Shown here: positions 53,222 through 62,125 of the stretch, one piece after another
Numbering within the stretch: the first letter of the stretch is position 1
Layout of the letters: each line of letters opens with the position of its first letter
Source of the DNA: RGIG7213 sp045545665
GTDB taxonomy: Bacteria; Bacillota; Clostridia; Oscillospirales; CAG-272
Length of the DNA: 64,000 nt
Assembly (NCBI GenBank): GCA_045545665.1
Contig: JAZQBL010000049.1
Coordinates: forward strand, 1-64,000
Reading direction: 5' to 3'
Translations under genes and position numbers: made by a program
Notes under the pieces: generated by a model
What the model saw: only the letters and a program-made list of their open reading frames with translations
The model's database searches: none
Told to the model about the DNA's origin: nothing

Positions 53222-53716
53222 TCATAAAGATTTTTTTATCTTTTCGAGTGCCGCTTTTTCTATTCTCGATACCTGCGCCTGGCTTATTCCTATTTCGTCG
53301 GCGATCTCCATCTGAGTTTTGCCGTTGAAAAAACGAAGATCGACAACTGAACGTTCACGCACGTTCAGTTTTTTTAATGCTTCTATAAGTGCAAGATTTT
53401 CTATCCAGGCGCCTTCTGTGCAATTTTCATCCCTTATCTGATCCATTATGCACATTCCTTCACCGTCGGCGTCGGAAAATATCGGATCGTACATAGAAAT
53501 GGGATCTGATATAGCTTCAAGCGCGTTTGACACATCGCTTTCTTTTTCTCCGAGGTGGGAGGCAATTTGTGATATGGTCGGCTCGCACACGTTTTTTTTA
53601 GTAAGCTCGTCACGTGCAACGAGCGCTTTGTACGCAAGATCCCTCACGCTTCTGCTCACTCTTACGGCGTTGTTATCACGCAAATACCGCCTTATTTCAC
53701 CTATTATCATCGGCAC
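53222..53716 (-). pseudogene. sigG: C-terminal fragment of sporulation sigma factor SigG
   Basis: 164 codons from GTG 53716 (or ATG 53710). The text starts VPMIIGEIRRYLRDNN and continues VRVSRSVRDLAYKALVARDE, matching sigma-G from the end of region 2 on, through region 3 to the region 4 helix-turn-helix (GKTQMEIADEIGISQAQVSR). About 95-105 N-terminal residues, with RNA-polymerase binding region 2 and -10 recognition, are missing. Upstream in frame there is only FLFFFVTI from a terminator tail, then a stop. No ribosome-binding site or promoter is visible. The remaining frame is intact. It is either a recent truncation, the 3' half of a split gene, or an assembly join. Confidence 0.82.
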
Positions 53717-53730
53717 GATCGTTACAAAGA

Positions 53731-53765
53731 AAAATAAAAAAACACCGACGGATCTCTCCGTCGGT
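53731..53765 (-). terminator. Terminator of the AlgX-like gene, abutting the sigG fragment
   Basis: ACCGACGGA (53744-53752) pairs perfectly with TCCGTCGGT (53757-53765), loop TCTC; the minus-strand tail is GTTTTTTTATTTTT (53743-53730). It lies 14 bases before the first codon of the sigG fragment and would cut off transcription entering it. Confidence 0.9.
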
Positions 53766-53769
53766 ACTG

Positions 53770-55092
53770 TTATTCACTTAAAAGCAGTTTTTCCGTTGTT
53801 CTTTCGCTGATTAGCTGTATCACGTAATCGGGAGTTTTTTCCTCTACTATATCGTAATCAAGTGCATACGTCCATATCGGTTGACACGTGAGGGATGAAA
53901 AATGCTCGGCAATAAACTGTATTGCATTAAGACCGTACGAATCAAAGATGAATATCCCTCGGGGAAGAGAAGGATCGTCTATTTCGGTCGTAGATGTTTT
54001 ATCGTCAAAGAACTCGTTTGTGAAATTCCAGATGTACGCCTCCTCCTTTTTTGCCTTGTCGTAAGGAGAAAGGGGAGTGTATCTGCTCATAAGAAACGGT
54101 GCATTTTCAAATACGCCCATATTTTCAATATCGGCATACGTCATCATATCGGTGTAATTCAAGGTGACGTTTTTGATATCGTAATCCGAAAGCGGATGCG
54201 CCGAGGCGTTCGGGAATTTCTTTGCAACAACGTTCATTATTTCAGCATACGCATAGTATGCACCAAGCTCTGTCCAGTGTGTGTCGAGGTTATAATATAT
54301 TTTTTCATCCTTGTGGGAAGATAAAATATCCGTCATATCGATAACGGTAACACCGTCAATACCGCTTAATGCTTCTTTTGCCTGCTTGATGGAAGAATTA
54401 TCCGAAACGATGTTTTCTTTCATTTCATCCGGCAAGCCTTCGCTGTATATTGCAGTTGAATTTGGAACGATAACGTAAATTATCTCAACGTCTTTACCTG
54501 ATTTTTCTTTTGCCTTTTGTACACGTTTTTTTGCAAGACTTTTTATAAGCAGAAGCTCGTTTTCATTAAAGAGATTGGTGTGATAAAGATCGCCGAGATC
54601 CGAATTCTGGCATATTCTGGAGTCGTTTGTTATAAATATCTCTCTGTTTTTTGCACCTCGGATGTATTTTGCATCGACACGTGCGGCGTCGCTTTCATCC
54701 TTGCCCGACACGGTTGCCGTAACTGAAAGCGTATCCGATCTTCGGTCTTCCAGAGTAACTGCAAAAACGAAGCTTCCACCGTCGGAGGTTATGTCAAAGG
54801 GTTCGGTATATTCGCCTTTTACGCTTATTACAGAGGATTCTTCGCACGCACCCGCCACGAGAACGACGTCACTTTCTATATTCTTCGTGACTATAATGAG
54901 CGGCGGCGACGTTACCTCGTCTGACGTCGGTGCAACGGTCGTCGGTGTAAAAACGGTTTCATTATCCGTTATACTGTCAGAAGTGCTGTACGACGTGCCC
55001 GAAAGCTCTGTATTTTCGTTACTTGTATCGGCGGTACAGGAAGACGTTGTAATTGCAGCGAATACAAGCAACGCCGAAAGAATTTTTTTCAT
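53770..55092 (-). CDS. AlgX/DHHW-like SGNH acyltransferase-type lipoprotein
   Basis: 440 residues. Lipobox TTSSC (Cys ~19), a Thr/Ser linker to ~65, an Ig-like beta domain (~66-145) and an AlgX-like SGNH domain (~150-440). The DxH pair lies in YYNLDTHWTELGAYYAYAEI and the likely nucleophile in IFDSYGLNAIQF. In AlgX this fold acetylates a polysaccharide in the periplasm; here the protein is on the outer face of the membrane. A longer paralogue is at 59627-61111. It follows rnj by seven bases. Confidence 0.82.
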   Translation of the reverse strand: MKKILSALLVFAAITTSSCTADTSNENTELSGTSYSTSDSITDNETVFTPTTVAPTSDEVTSPPLIIVTKNIESDVVLVAGACEESSVISVKGEYTEPFDITSDGGSFVFAVTLEDRRSDTLSVTATVSGKDESDAARVDAKYIRGAKNREIFITNDSRICQNSDLGDLYHTNLFNENELLLIKSLAKKRVQKAKEKSGKDVEIIYVIVPNSTAIYSEGLPDEMKENIVSDNSSIKQAKEALSGIDGVTVIDMTDILSSHKDEKIYYNLDTHWTELGAYYAYAEIMNVVAKKFPNASAHPLSDYDIKNVTLNYTDMMTYADIENMGVFENAPFLMSRYTPLSPYDKAKKEEAYIWNFTNEFFDDKTSTTEIDDPSLPRGIFIFDSYGLNAIQFIAEHFSSLTCQPIWTYALDYDIVEEKTPDYVIQLISERTTEKLLLSE

Positions 55093-55099
55093 ATTTATA

Positions 55100-56785
55100 T
55101 TATATGTTCATTATTATGGGAAGTATCATCGGTCTGCGCTTCGTTTTCTGATATACGTATTTTGCAAGATCGTCTTTTATTTTGTTTTTGATCTGTGCAA
55201 AATCGGAAATACCGTTTTCGAAACAAGCTTCAAGAACGTAGAATGCACTTTCCTTAAGCTCATCCATAAGCTCTTCGGATTCTCTTACGTATACAAAGCC
55301 GCGTGAAACGATGTCAGGCCCTGCTATAACAAGCTGTTCTTCCATCTGAAGCGTCATTACAACGATTATTATGCCGTCTTCTGCCAGATGGCGTCTGTCA
55401 CGAAGTACGATGCTTCCGACATCTCCGACGCCGTATCCGTCAACAAGTATCTTTCCGGAAGGAACGGTGCCGTTGAAGCGTGCGCCTTCTTCATCAATTT
55501 CAAGAACCTTGCCTATTTCGGATAAAAAGATGTTTTCTTCTTTTTCGCCCATCTGCATTGCAAGCTCTTTGTGGTTTACAAGATGGCGGTATTCACCGTG
55601 TATCGGCATAAAATATTTAGGACGTGTAAGTGCGTGCATCGTTTTAAGCTCTTCTCTGCAAGCGTGGCCCGAAACGTGAACGTCTGCAACGGCATCGTGA
55701 AGGACCGTTACACCCTTTTTAAACAGCTCGTTTATTATTTTGTTTACGAATTTTTCGTTACCGGGAATAGCATTTGCGGATATGATAACGACGTCGTTTT
55801 CGTTAAGCTCCACTTTATCGTGTTCGGAAAACGCCATACGGTAAAGGGCTGACATAGGCTCGCCCTGGCTTCCCGTAGATACGATGGTAAGCTGTTCGGG
55901 CTTATATTTCTTGATCTCCGAAATATCTATAAGCGTACCTTCCTCGGCGTGCATATATCCCAGACGGATGGCAACGTTTACGACGTTTACCATGCTTCTG
56001 CCCGTTATCGCAACCTTGCGTCCGTATTTTTCGGCAGCGTAGATTATCTGCTGAACACGGTGTACATTTGAGGAAAACGTAGCGATAGTTATGCGTTTGT
56101 CAGCGTGTCTGAAAAATATGTTGTCAAGCGATGCGCCGACTTTTCTTTCGGAAGGAGTATATCCGGGACGTTCCGCATTTGTGGATTCGCACATAAGAAG
56201 GAGAACGCCTTCGTTTCCAAGCTCACCCAAACGTGTAAGGTTCATCATCTTGCTTTCGATGGGGGTGAGGTCTATTTTGAAGTCACCGGAATGGATTATA
56301 GTTCCGAGAGGTGTCTTTATCGCAAGGCACGCCGCATCGGCTATTGAGTGGTTTACGTTTATAAATTCAACGCTGAAGGCTGTGCCGAGTTTTATCGTAT
56401 CACCCGTGTTTACCGAAATGAGTTCGGGAATTATATCAAACGTGTGTTCGGAAAGCTTCTTTTCCAAAATTCCTATCGTAAGCGGTGTTCCGTATACGGG
56501 AGGAGATATCTGTTTTAAAATGTAGGGAAGTGCGCCTATGTGGTCTTCGTGTCCGTGCGTCAGAACGATTCCCGTGATTTTTTCGTAATTTTTTTCGAGG
56601 TAAGTTATATCGGGGATGACAAGATCGACACCCGGCATATCTTCTTCGGGAAATCCGAGTCCGCAGTCTACTATCATCATTTCATCGCCGTATTCTATAA
56701 CGGCGAGATTTTTGCCTATTTCATAAAGACCTCCGAGCATCATAACTCTGAGTTTTTCTGTATTTTTATTTTTTCTTTTTGACAT
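55100..56785 (-). CDS. rnj: Ribonuclease J
   Basis: 561 residues. Metallo-beta-lactamase/beta-CASP nuclease for mRNA and rRNA processing. GGLYEIGKNLAVIEYGDEMM, metal motif LTHGHEDHIGALPY (HxHxDH), SGDFKIDLTP, beta-CASP motifs IATFSSNVHRVQQI, STGSQGEPMSALYRMA and VHVSGHACREELK, GEYRHL, then the C-terminal domain. Normal length. An extended -10 box lies ~130 bases upstream. The downstream AlgX-like lipoprotein may be co-transcribed. Confidence 0.95.
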   Translation of the reverse strand: MSKRKNKNTEKLRVMMLGGLYEIGKNLAVIEYGDEMMIVDCGLGFPEEDMPGVDLVIPDITYLEKNYEKITGIVLTHGHEDHIGALPYILKQISPPVYGTPLTIGILEKKLSEHTFDIIPELISVNTGDTIKLGTAFSVEFINVNHSIADAACLAIKTPLGTIIHSGDFKIDLTPIESKMMNLTRLGELGNEGVLLLMCESTNAERPGYTPSERKVGASLDNIFFRHADKRITIATFSSNVHRVQQIIYAAEKYGRKVAITGRSMVNVVNVAIRLGYMHAEEGTLIDISEIKKYKPEQLTIVSTGSQGEPMSALYRMAFSEHDKVELNENDVVIISANAIPGNEKFVNKIINELFKKGVTVLHDAVADVHVSGHACREELKTMHALTRPKYFMPIHGEYRHLVNHKELAMQMGEKEENIFLSEIGKVLEIDEEGARFNGTVPSGKILVDGYGVGDVGSIVLRDRRHLAEDGIIIVVMTLQMEEQLVIAGPDIVSRGFVYVRESEELMDELKESAFYVLEACFENGISDFAQIKNKIKDDLAKYVYQKTKRRPMILPIIMNI

Positions 56786-56912
56786 TATTTCTCCTTTGTT
56801 CCAATTAATGTAAATTTATTGCGCGCAAAAAGGTATGTAACACCGACCGGGAAAAAATACGTTTCTCGGCGGCATATATTGATTTTTATCACGAACACAT
56901 TAAGTTACAGCT

Positions 56913-56921
56913 ATTATATCA
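56913..56921 (-). promoter_or_regulatory. Extended -10 promoter element for rnj
   Basis: TGATATAAT on the minus strand (56921-56913), i.e. TG-N-TATAAT, with no good -35. It implies a leader of ~120 bases before the rnj ATG; the rest of the gap 56786-56961 shows no other structure I can defend. Confidence 0.5.
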
Positions 56922-56961
56922 CGTGTATATAGAATAATACCCCGATTTTTATAAACATTTT

Positions 56962-59193
56962 TTAAATATTGAGCTTTTTGATTATTTCCCCGACGATATC
57001 ACGCGCGGCGCTTGCCGTATAAGCTTCGGTGATTATTCTGAATCCTCCGTCGTCGGAGCCTACAGTCGATACGGCACTCGGATTTTTTACTATTACACCG
57101 TCACCGTATATGCGCTGTGCTGCAATATTTTCTTCGTAAAGACTCGAAAGAGACGATGCACGTTTTTCTTTCGGTACTTTTATTCTGTCCTCACGTACGA
57201 AAAACGGCCTTATCATACTTTCAGCCGATATTAAAGAAAGTGATCTGTTGTGCAAGATCGACAACAGCTTTACTGCCGCACAGAGAGGGTCGGAATTATA
57301 CATATTTGAATAAAAATTTTCACGTATCTCATTATCTTCACGAAGCTCCGAAAAAGGACTTTCAAGATAATATCCGTATTTTATGCCTCGGCTTTTTGCT
57401 ATCTCCTCGTATATCGGAATATCGTAATATGAAAGGGAAAGAGTACCTAACTTTTCTTTGTCTTCAAGTGCGGTTATCATAGCACGTACGTGATATTTGT
57501 CGGTCGTATGAAGCTTTCCGTCTTTGTTTTGGCTTACCTTCAGTGAATCGCCGTTTTCATCTATATCGACACAGAAATATTCATCGCTGTCGGGAGAAGT
57601 ATATTCGTACACCTCCGCACCGAGAGAGGAAAGAACGTCACCGAGAAAACGCGCGCACCTCGTGTGAGATATTATTATTTTCATTCCTTGAAGATCTCCG
57701 CCTTCTTTTCTTAGGGCGCACTTGTAAAGCTCATCTGCACCGTTTACGTATTCCGTTTCAAATATATCGGACGGGGTGGGAAAATCTCTTGAGAAAAAGA
57801 GATCTTCTATCTGACCTTCAAGCTTTCCTTTTATTTTTAGCCCGTCTTTGTCACGGAAAATTATACGTATATCCGAATCACTTGAATCCCTTTTTATAAA
57901 AACCGTAACGTCGAGCTTGTAGTACTTGTTTATATAGTTTGCCATACTGTAAAATCCCGCACCGAAATTCATACATTTTCCGCCGCAGCATTTTACACCG
58001 CAGGTGAATATTTCAGCTGCATTTGATGAAACGACACCGCCGTCGTGCATGATACCCACTTTTTTTACAAGGCTTCCCAAAGCCATGCCGACAGCGCATA
58101 TTCCGTCTGCCCCAATAGATGAATAAAAATTGCAGGATATTCCGTCAACACCGAAAAGACTGCCTTTTTTAATAATATTTCTCATTATTTTTTCTCCTGT
58201 TACCGTTTGCCCTGTCGGAATTACTGTGTTTTCGCAAAGCGTTATACCGCGTTTGATGATGCTGTCGGCGCCTATTACGCACCCGTCGGGTATCCGCACG
58301 CCGTCTTCAATTATGACACCTTTGCATACCGTGCTTGAAGTTATGCTTACCCCTGCACCGATTTTGACGTTGTCATGTATAACGCTTTTGCAAATGCTTG
58401 TATTTTCACCGACAGAAACACTGTCCGTTATTACACTTCCGTATATTCCGTGATATTGCGGAAGATAGACACCCAAAGAGTATTTTCCTTCAAGTGCTTC
58501 GATATTGCATTTTCTGTATTCTTCAAGATTTCCGATATCACACCAATTTCCGCAGGCGTTATATGAAAACAGACGTTTTCCTTCCTGTAACAGCTTTGGA
58601 AAAAGATCTCGGCTGAAATCAAATACCGTGTTATCGGGAACGTATTTCAGTATTTCCTTTTTTATGACGTATATTCCCGTGTTTATTTTGTCTGAAAAAA
58701 TTTCACCTGCAGAAGGCTTTTCGGCAAATTTTACGATCTTCCCGGAACTATCCGACAGCACGATACCGTACAGCGAAGGAAACGGAGTCTTTGCACATAC
58801 AATAGTTATATCGGCATTGTTTTTTCTGTGAAAATCATATATTTCGTTAAGGTCGTAATCCCATATTCCGTCACCCGATACCACGATAAATTCATCACTT
58901 AAATAATCTTCGCACGCCTTTACGCCGCCTGCCGTTCCCAAAGGCACGTCTTCTGTGTAATACTTTAAATTTACACCGGCATAGCAGTCGGAAAAAGTAT
59001 TTTTTATCATATCGGGCATATATTTAAGCGTCACGGCGGCATCGTTTATTCCGTATTTGCAAAGATTTCTGATGATGTGCGCCATTACAGGCTCATTTAA
59101 GACAGGCACCAACGGCTTCGGCATAATGTCAGTTATAGGTTTTAAACGTGTACCGAATCCTCCTGCCATAATTACAGCTTTTATTCCGTTCAT
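56962..59193 (-). CDS. Sugar nucleotidyltransferase with LbH domain fused to degenerate phosphomannomutase
   Basis: 743 residues. Nucleotidyltransferase (1-235) with VIMAGGFGTRLKPITDIMPK (G-x-G-T-R-x9-P-K), VVSGDGIWDYD and VKFAEKPS; left-handed beta-helix hexapeptide region (~245-340: NTSICKSVIHDNVKIGAGVS); then a phosphomannomutase-like part (~345-743). In the last, the phosphoserine loop TASHNP is replaced near VFIKRDSSDSDIRI and the metal loop DxDGDR by VDIDENGDSLKV, so mutase activity is unlikely. The front half should still make an NDP-hexose. Intact enzymes of this layout are GDP-mannose pyrophosphorylase/PMM-like. Confidence 0.84.
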   Translation of the reverse strand: MNGIKAVIMAGGFGTRLKPITDIMPKPLVPVLNEPVMAHIIRNLCKYGINDAAVTLKYMPDMIKNTFSDCYAGVNLKYYTEDVPLGTAGGVKACEDYLSDEFIVVSGDGIWDYDLNEIYDFHRKNNADITIVCAKTPFPSLYGIVLSDSSGKIVKFAEKPSAGEIFSDKINTGIYVIKKEILKYVPDNTVFDFSRDLFPKLLQEGKRLFSYNACGNWCDIGNLEEYRKCNIEALEGKYSLGVYLPQYHGIYGSVITDSVSVGENTSICKSVIHDNVKIGAGVSITSSTVCKGVIIEDGVRIPDGCVIGADSIIKRGITLCENTVIPTGQTVTGEKIMRNIIKKGSLFGVDGISCNFYSSIGADGICAVGMALGSLVKKVGIMHDGGVVSSNAAEIFTCGVKCCGGKCMNFGAGFYSMANYINKYYKLDVTVFIKRDSSDSDIRIIFRDKDGLKIKGKLEGQIEDLFFSRDFPTPSDIFETEYVNGADELYKCALRKEGGDLQGMKIIISHTRCARFLGDVLSSLGAEVYEYTSPDSDEYFCVDIDENGDSLKVSQNKDGKLHTTDKYHVRAMITALEDKEKLGTLSLSYYDIPIYEEIAKSRGIKYGYYLESPFSELREDNEIRENFYSNMYNSDPLCAAVKLLSILHNRSLSLISAESMIRPFFVREDRIKVPKEKRASSLSSLYEENIAAQRIYGDGVIVKNPSAVSTVGSDDGGFRIITEAYTASAARDIVGEIIKKLNI

Positions 59194-59325
59194 ATTATAT
59201 GAATACCTTTCTGTTAAGTTCGGGTTTATATTGCACCAAACAAAGGTAATTTATTCAAAAAAAGACTGTGAGTGAATAAAAATGCCGTTTATGACTACAA
59301 TTTTCTAAAAAAAGGAGAAACGTTT

Positions 59326-59613
59326 ATGGTGAGGGGTACACAAAGAAAAGTGATAGTTGTAAAGGACACGAAAAGCGGAATATTCGACGAGGCGTATTTT
59401 ATAGTAAAAAACAGCGCAGACAGCGCACATCTTACAACGTCCGATATGGTCTCGGAAGCCGACAGAATAATATCAAGTTGCGCTTTGGGCGGATATACAA
59501 ACGAAAAAAAAGAGTCCGAGAAATATCTCAGACCCTTGTGGTTTTTTGTTGGCGTTTTGTGTTGCGACGTGTTTTTATCGGCAGTCCTTGCCCTCGTTTC
59601 GTTTTATTTGTAA
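59326..59613 (+). CDS. Small protein with C-terminal transmembrane helix
   Basis: 95 residues from ATG 59326, with AGGAG eight bases before; the frame is open 18 codons further without such a site. Polar N-terminal ~70 residues (GTQRKVIVVKDTKSGIFDEA, ADRIISSCALGGYT) and a hydrophobic end (WFFVGVLCCDVFLSAVLALV). The only plus-strand gene in this region, between divergent and convergent minus-strand genes. Family not recognised. Confidence 0.75.
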   Translation: MVRGTQRKVIVVKDTKSGIFDEAYFIVKNSADSAHLTTSDMVSEADRIISSCALGGYTNEKKESEKYLRPLWFFVGVLCCDVFLSAVLALVSFYL

Positions 59614-59626
59614 AGTATATCTGATG

Positions 59627-61111
59627 TCAACCGAAGAGACTCGTAACGATGCCGAGATTATTGTCTATGTTTCTGTCGGTATAATTAAATATGATGTAGT
59701 CGGGCTTACATTCGGCAAGAACGTTATAATCTATCGGTGTATTATTGTTTGCACCGTGTATACGCAAATGACTGAAGCCCATACCTGCAAAGGGAAGGAA
59801 GAATGCACCGTATGAGTCACTCAGTGCATACGCTGTGGGAAGGGAAGCGTTATTGATATACGAATCTTGCGGATAAAGTCCCCAGGCGATTTCCGAGATT
59901 CTGTAACCGATCTGATCGCGCTTTACAGGATATATGTCACCTGTGTCTTTAAATTTTGCGTGCAGAAACGGTGCTTCCTCACGCATATTTGACACACGGA
60001 GCATACTTGCAAGGTCACCTGCAGGGCAGTCAACCATTTTGATTTCAAAATCCGAAAGCGGATGAGCCATCGCGCCCGGAAAATCAATGTTTATGTATTT
60101 CATCATTTCAGCGTACGCGTAGTATGCACCGAGCTCACTCCAGTGGGTATCCGTTCTGTAGAATATTCTTTCGTCCTTGTGCTGATCGAAGAGCGCAAGA
60201 AGGTCGGGAACGATTATATCCTCGTTTTTGCCTTTGACGTTCATATATTCAACAAACTGCGATGCGGCAGTTGAATGGCGTTTTCCGCCCGAAGCGTCAA
60301 TAAGGTAGTCGTGTTGTTCGTCGTAATAAACAGTTATGGGATTGGGAGCAAAAAGATATATGATCTTCGTGTCCTTTCCCGTCACCGATTGAACTTTTTC
60401 AACTATTTTATCAAGTCTTTTGGCTGTGTTTTCAAGTATACTGTCCGATACTTTCGAATTACCTATCAAAAATCCCTCCGTGCCTCGTAAGAAAAGACGT
60501 GAATTTCTTCCGGAGAACGTGTCTGTATTGGGGATCTTCGTAAACGTTACGTCTACTGTGACTCTGTCACTCGGCTTTTTACCGTCGGCGGTGGCGTAAA
60601 GTGATACGGTATCAGTGCCCGAACCGTTTACTTCAACGTAAAAGTACGATCCGCAGGCATAGTCTGAAAATTCAAGAGTTTTCGTACCCTTGTACGTTAT
60701 TTTGGCACCGTCCTCTGTCCATCCGTAAATTATAACTCTGTCGCTTGCCTGTGATACGGTACCCGTTATTATAGGCGTTGACGTTTTTTCAGCATTCGGA
60801 TCTTCCGCTATGGGTGTCGTTACGGAGCTTGTTGAAGCGCCCGTTGTTATATCGGAGGGCACGTCACCGTCTTCCGGAGGCATTATCGCTGTATCACTGT
60901 TCAATGAATCGGTTTTTGTACCGCCTTCTGTATTTGCGGTTTCACCGTCGTATGATGTATCTTTAAATGAAGACGTGTTTTCTGTTTTTGTGTCGGAAGA
61001 ATAAGAGGTCTCCTTTGGCTGCTCGGAACACGCTGTAAGTAAGATGAAAAGAATACAAAGCGAAAGACAGACCGTACGCTTGAATAAGGATCTGATACCT
61101 TTGTTTTTCAT
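59627..61111 (-). CDS. AlgX/DHHW-like SGNH acyltransferase-type lipoprotein (paralogue)
   Basis: 494 residues. Lipobox LLTAC (Cys ~28), a long Thr/Ser/Asp linker (~30-110), an Ig-like domain (~112-190) and the AlgX-like domain (~200-494). The DxH pair lies in FYRTDTHWSELGAYYAYAEM and the probable Ser in YALSDSYGAFFLPF. Layout and motifs equal those of 53770-55092. Here the neighbours are an Lgt-like protein and a GT2-GtrA fusion, which supports modification of an exported glycan. Confidence 0.82.
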   Translation of the reverse strand: MKNKGIRSLFKRTVCLSLCILFILLTACSEQPKETSYSSDTKTENTSSFKDTSYDGETANTEGGTKTDSLNSDTAIMPPEDGDVPSDITTGASTSSVTTPIAEDPNAEKTSTPIITGTVSQASDRVIIYGWTEDGAKITYKGTKTLEFSDYACGSYFYVEVNGSGTDTVSLYATADGKKPSDRVTVDVTFTKIPNTDTFSGRNSRLFLRGTEGFLIGNSKVSDSILENTAKRLDKIVEKVQSVTGKDTKIIYLFAPNPITVYYDEQHDYLIDASGGKRHSTAASQFVEYMNVKGKNEDIIVPDLLALFDQHKDERIFYRTDTHWSELGAYYAYAEMMKYINIDFPGAMAHPLSDFEIKMVDCPAGDLASMLRVSNMREEAPFLHAKFKDTGDIYPVKRDQIGYRISEIAWGLYPQDSYINNASLPTAYALSDSYGAFFLPFAGMGFSHLRIHGANNNTPIDYNVLAECKPDYIIFNYTDRNIDNNLGIVTSLFG

Positions 61112-61159
61112 AAGTTCCTCCGATGTTGGATGATTTTTTACTGCAAAACGGAATAGTGA

Positions 61160-62122
61160 TCAAAACAGCTTCTTTGCTTTGGTGCGGGGCGCAACTTTGT
61201 TTCTGTACGTGATACATATGGTTATGATACACGCAACCATCAGTGCACACGATAAGGCAAGAAGGATGCAGTTTTTTGTGTACGAATCCGATCCCATTGA
61301 AAACTCGGCTGTAAATCCTCTTATAAGTGCGATCAAAAACACCGTAATGACGATCGGATAAATATGCTTGTATTTCGTTTTCTTTATGGCTTTTACAAGC
61401 ATAAATACGAATATGAACACCAGAATGAGAGCCGATATTACCTGTGATATTCTTACAAATCCCCAGTACACGCTGTCAGTGCGGAGACTTTCGAGAAATG
61501 TGTGAAGTCCTGCGTATACCGTGAAGAATATCACCGTATTCGCGCCTTTAAGCTCAAGACGTTTCTGATTGGATATCATAACGCACCAGAGAATGAAACA
61601 GCCGAGGGCTTCGAAAAAGAATACCGAAAGACACCATCCGTCGTAGACTTCAACGTAAGAAGCAAAAGGAAATTTACAAAAAACAGGGTTTGTTACGAAC
61701 GTACCGTAGCAGTCGTCTGTAAAAGCACTGCCCATTCGCCCGACACATATACCGAGCGGTGCGTAAAGGCAGACGGCATCAAACAGATGCAAAAGATGCT
61801 TTGTATTGTACGTAAACACACACCATAAGATGATAGCCAGAGCCGCACCGAATATACCGCCGTAAAGACAGTATCCGCCCGAGGTGAGGTCCAATATCTC
61901 ATCGAAAGACGAATAAAGTGAACGGTTAAACGTAACGTACATCAGACGTGAAAAGAACAAGCCCGCAATTACGGCAAACGGGGAAATGTAAAACAGCATT
62001 TCCGACGGAATTTTATTGCCTTTTACGTTATGCACGGCGGGTAAAAATACGACCGCGCAGATGCCGAGAGCTATAAACAGAGCATGAGGGGAGAAAATCC
62101 CTGCATCGAGTAAGGTTTGCAA
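61160..62122 (-). CDS. Divergent Lgt-like membrane protein
   Basis: 320 residues from TTG 62122 (AAAGG upstream; three bases after the previous gene). About seven transmembrane helices in the Lgt order. The Lgt signature GRxGNF appears as GRMGSAFTDDCYG and the later R-x-D as LESLRTDSVYW. The conserved HGG (His essential in E. coli Lgt) is LYGGIFGAAL, so His is Tyr, and Asn of GRxGN is Ser. It is therefore doubtful that it transfers diacylglycerol to prolipoproteins; a true lgt is expected elsewhere. It may handle another lipid-linked or glycan substrate of this cluster. Confidence 0.75.
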   Translation of the reverse strand: MQTLLDAGIFSPHALFIALGICAVVFLPAVHNVKGNKIPSEMLFYISPFAVIAGLFFSRLMYVTFNRSLYSSFDEILDLTSGGYCLYGGIFGAALAIILWCVFTYNTKHLLHLFDAVCLYAPLGICVGRMGSAFTDDCYGTFVTNPVFCKFPFASYVEVYDGWCLSVFFFEALGCFILWCVMISNQKRLELKGANTVIFFTVYAGLHTFLESLRTDSVYWGFVRISQVISALILVFIFVFMLVKAIKKTKYKHIYPIVITVFLIALIRGFTAEFSMGSDSYTKNCILLALSCALMVACIITICITYRNKVAPRTKAKKLF

Positions 62123-62125
62123 AGC

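Noticed and set aside
53222..53800. Frameshifted full-length sigG
   Set aside because: All three frames upstream of 53716 on this strand contain the terminator and the end of the AlgX-like gene; no region 1-2 sequence is present.
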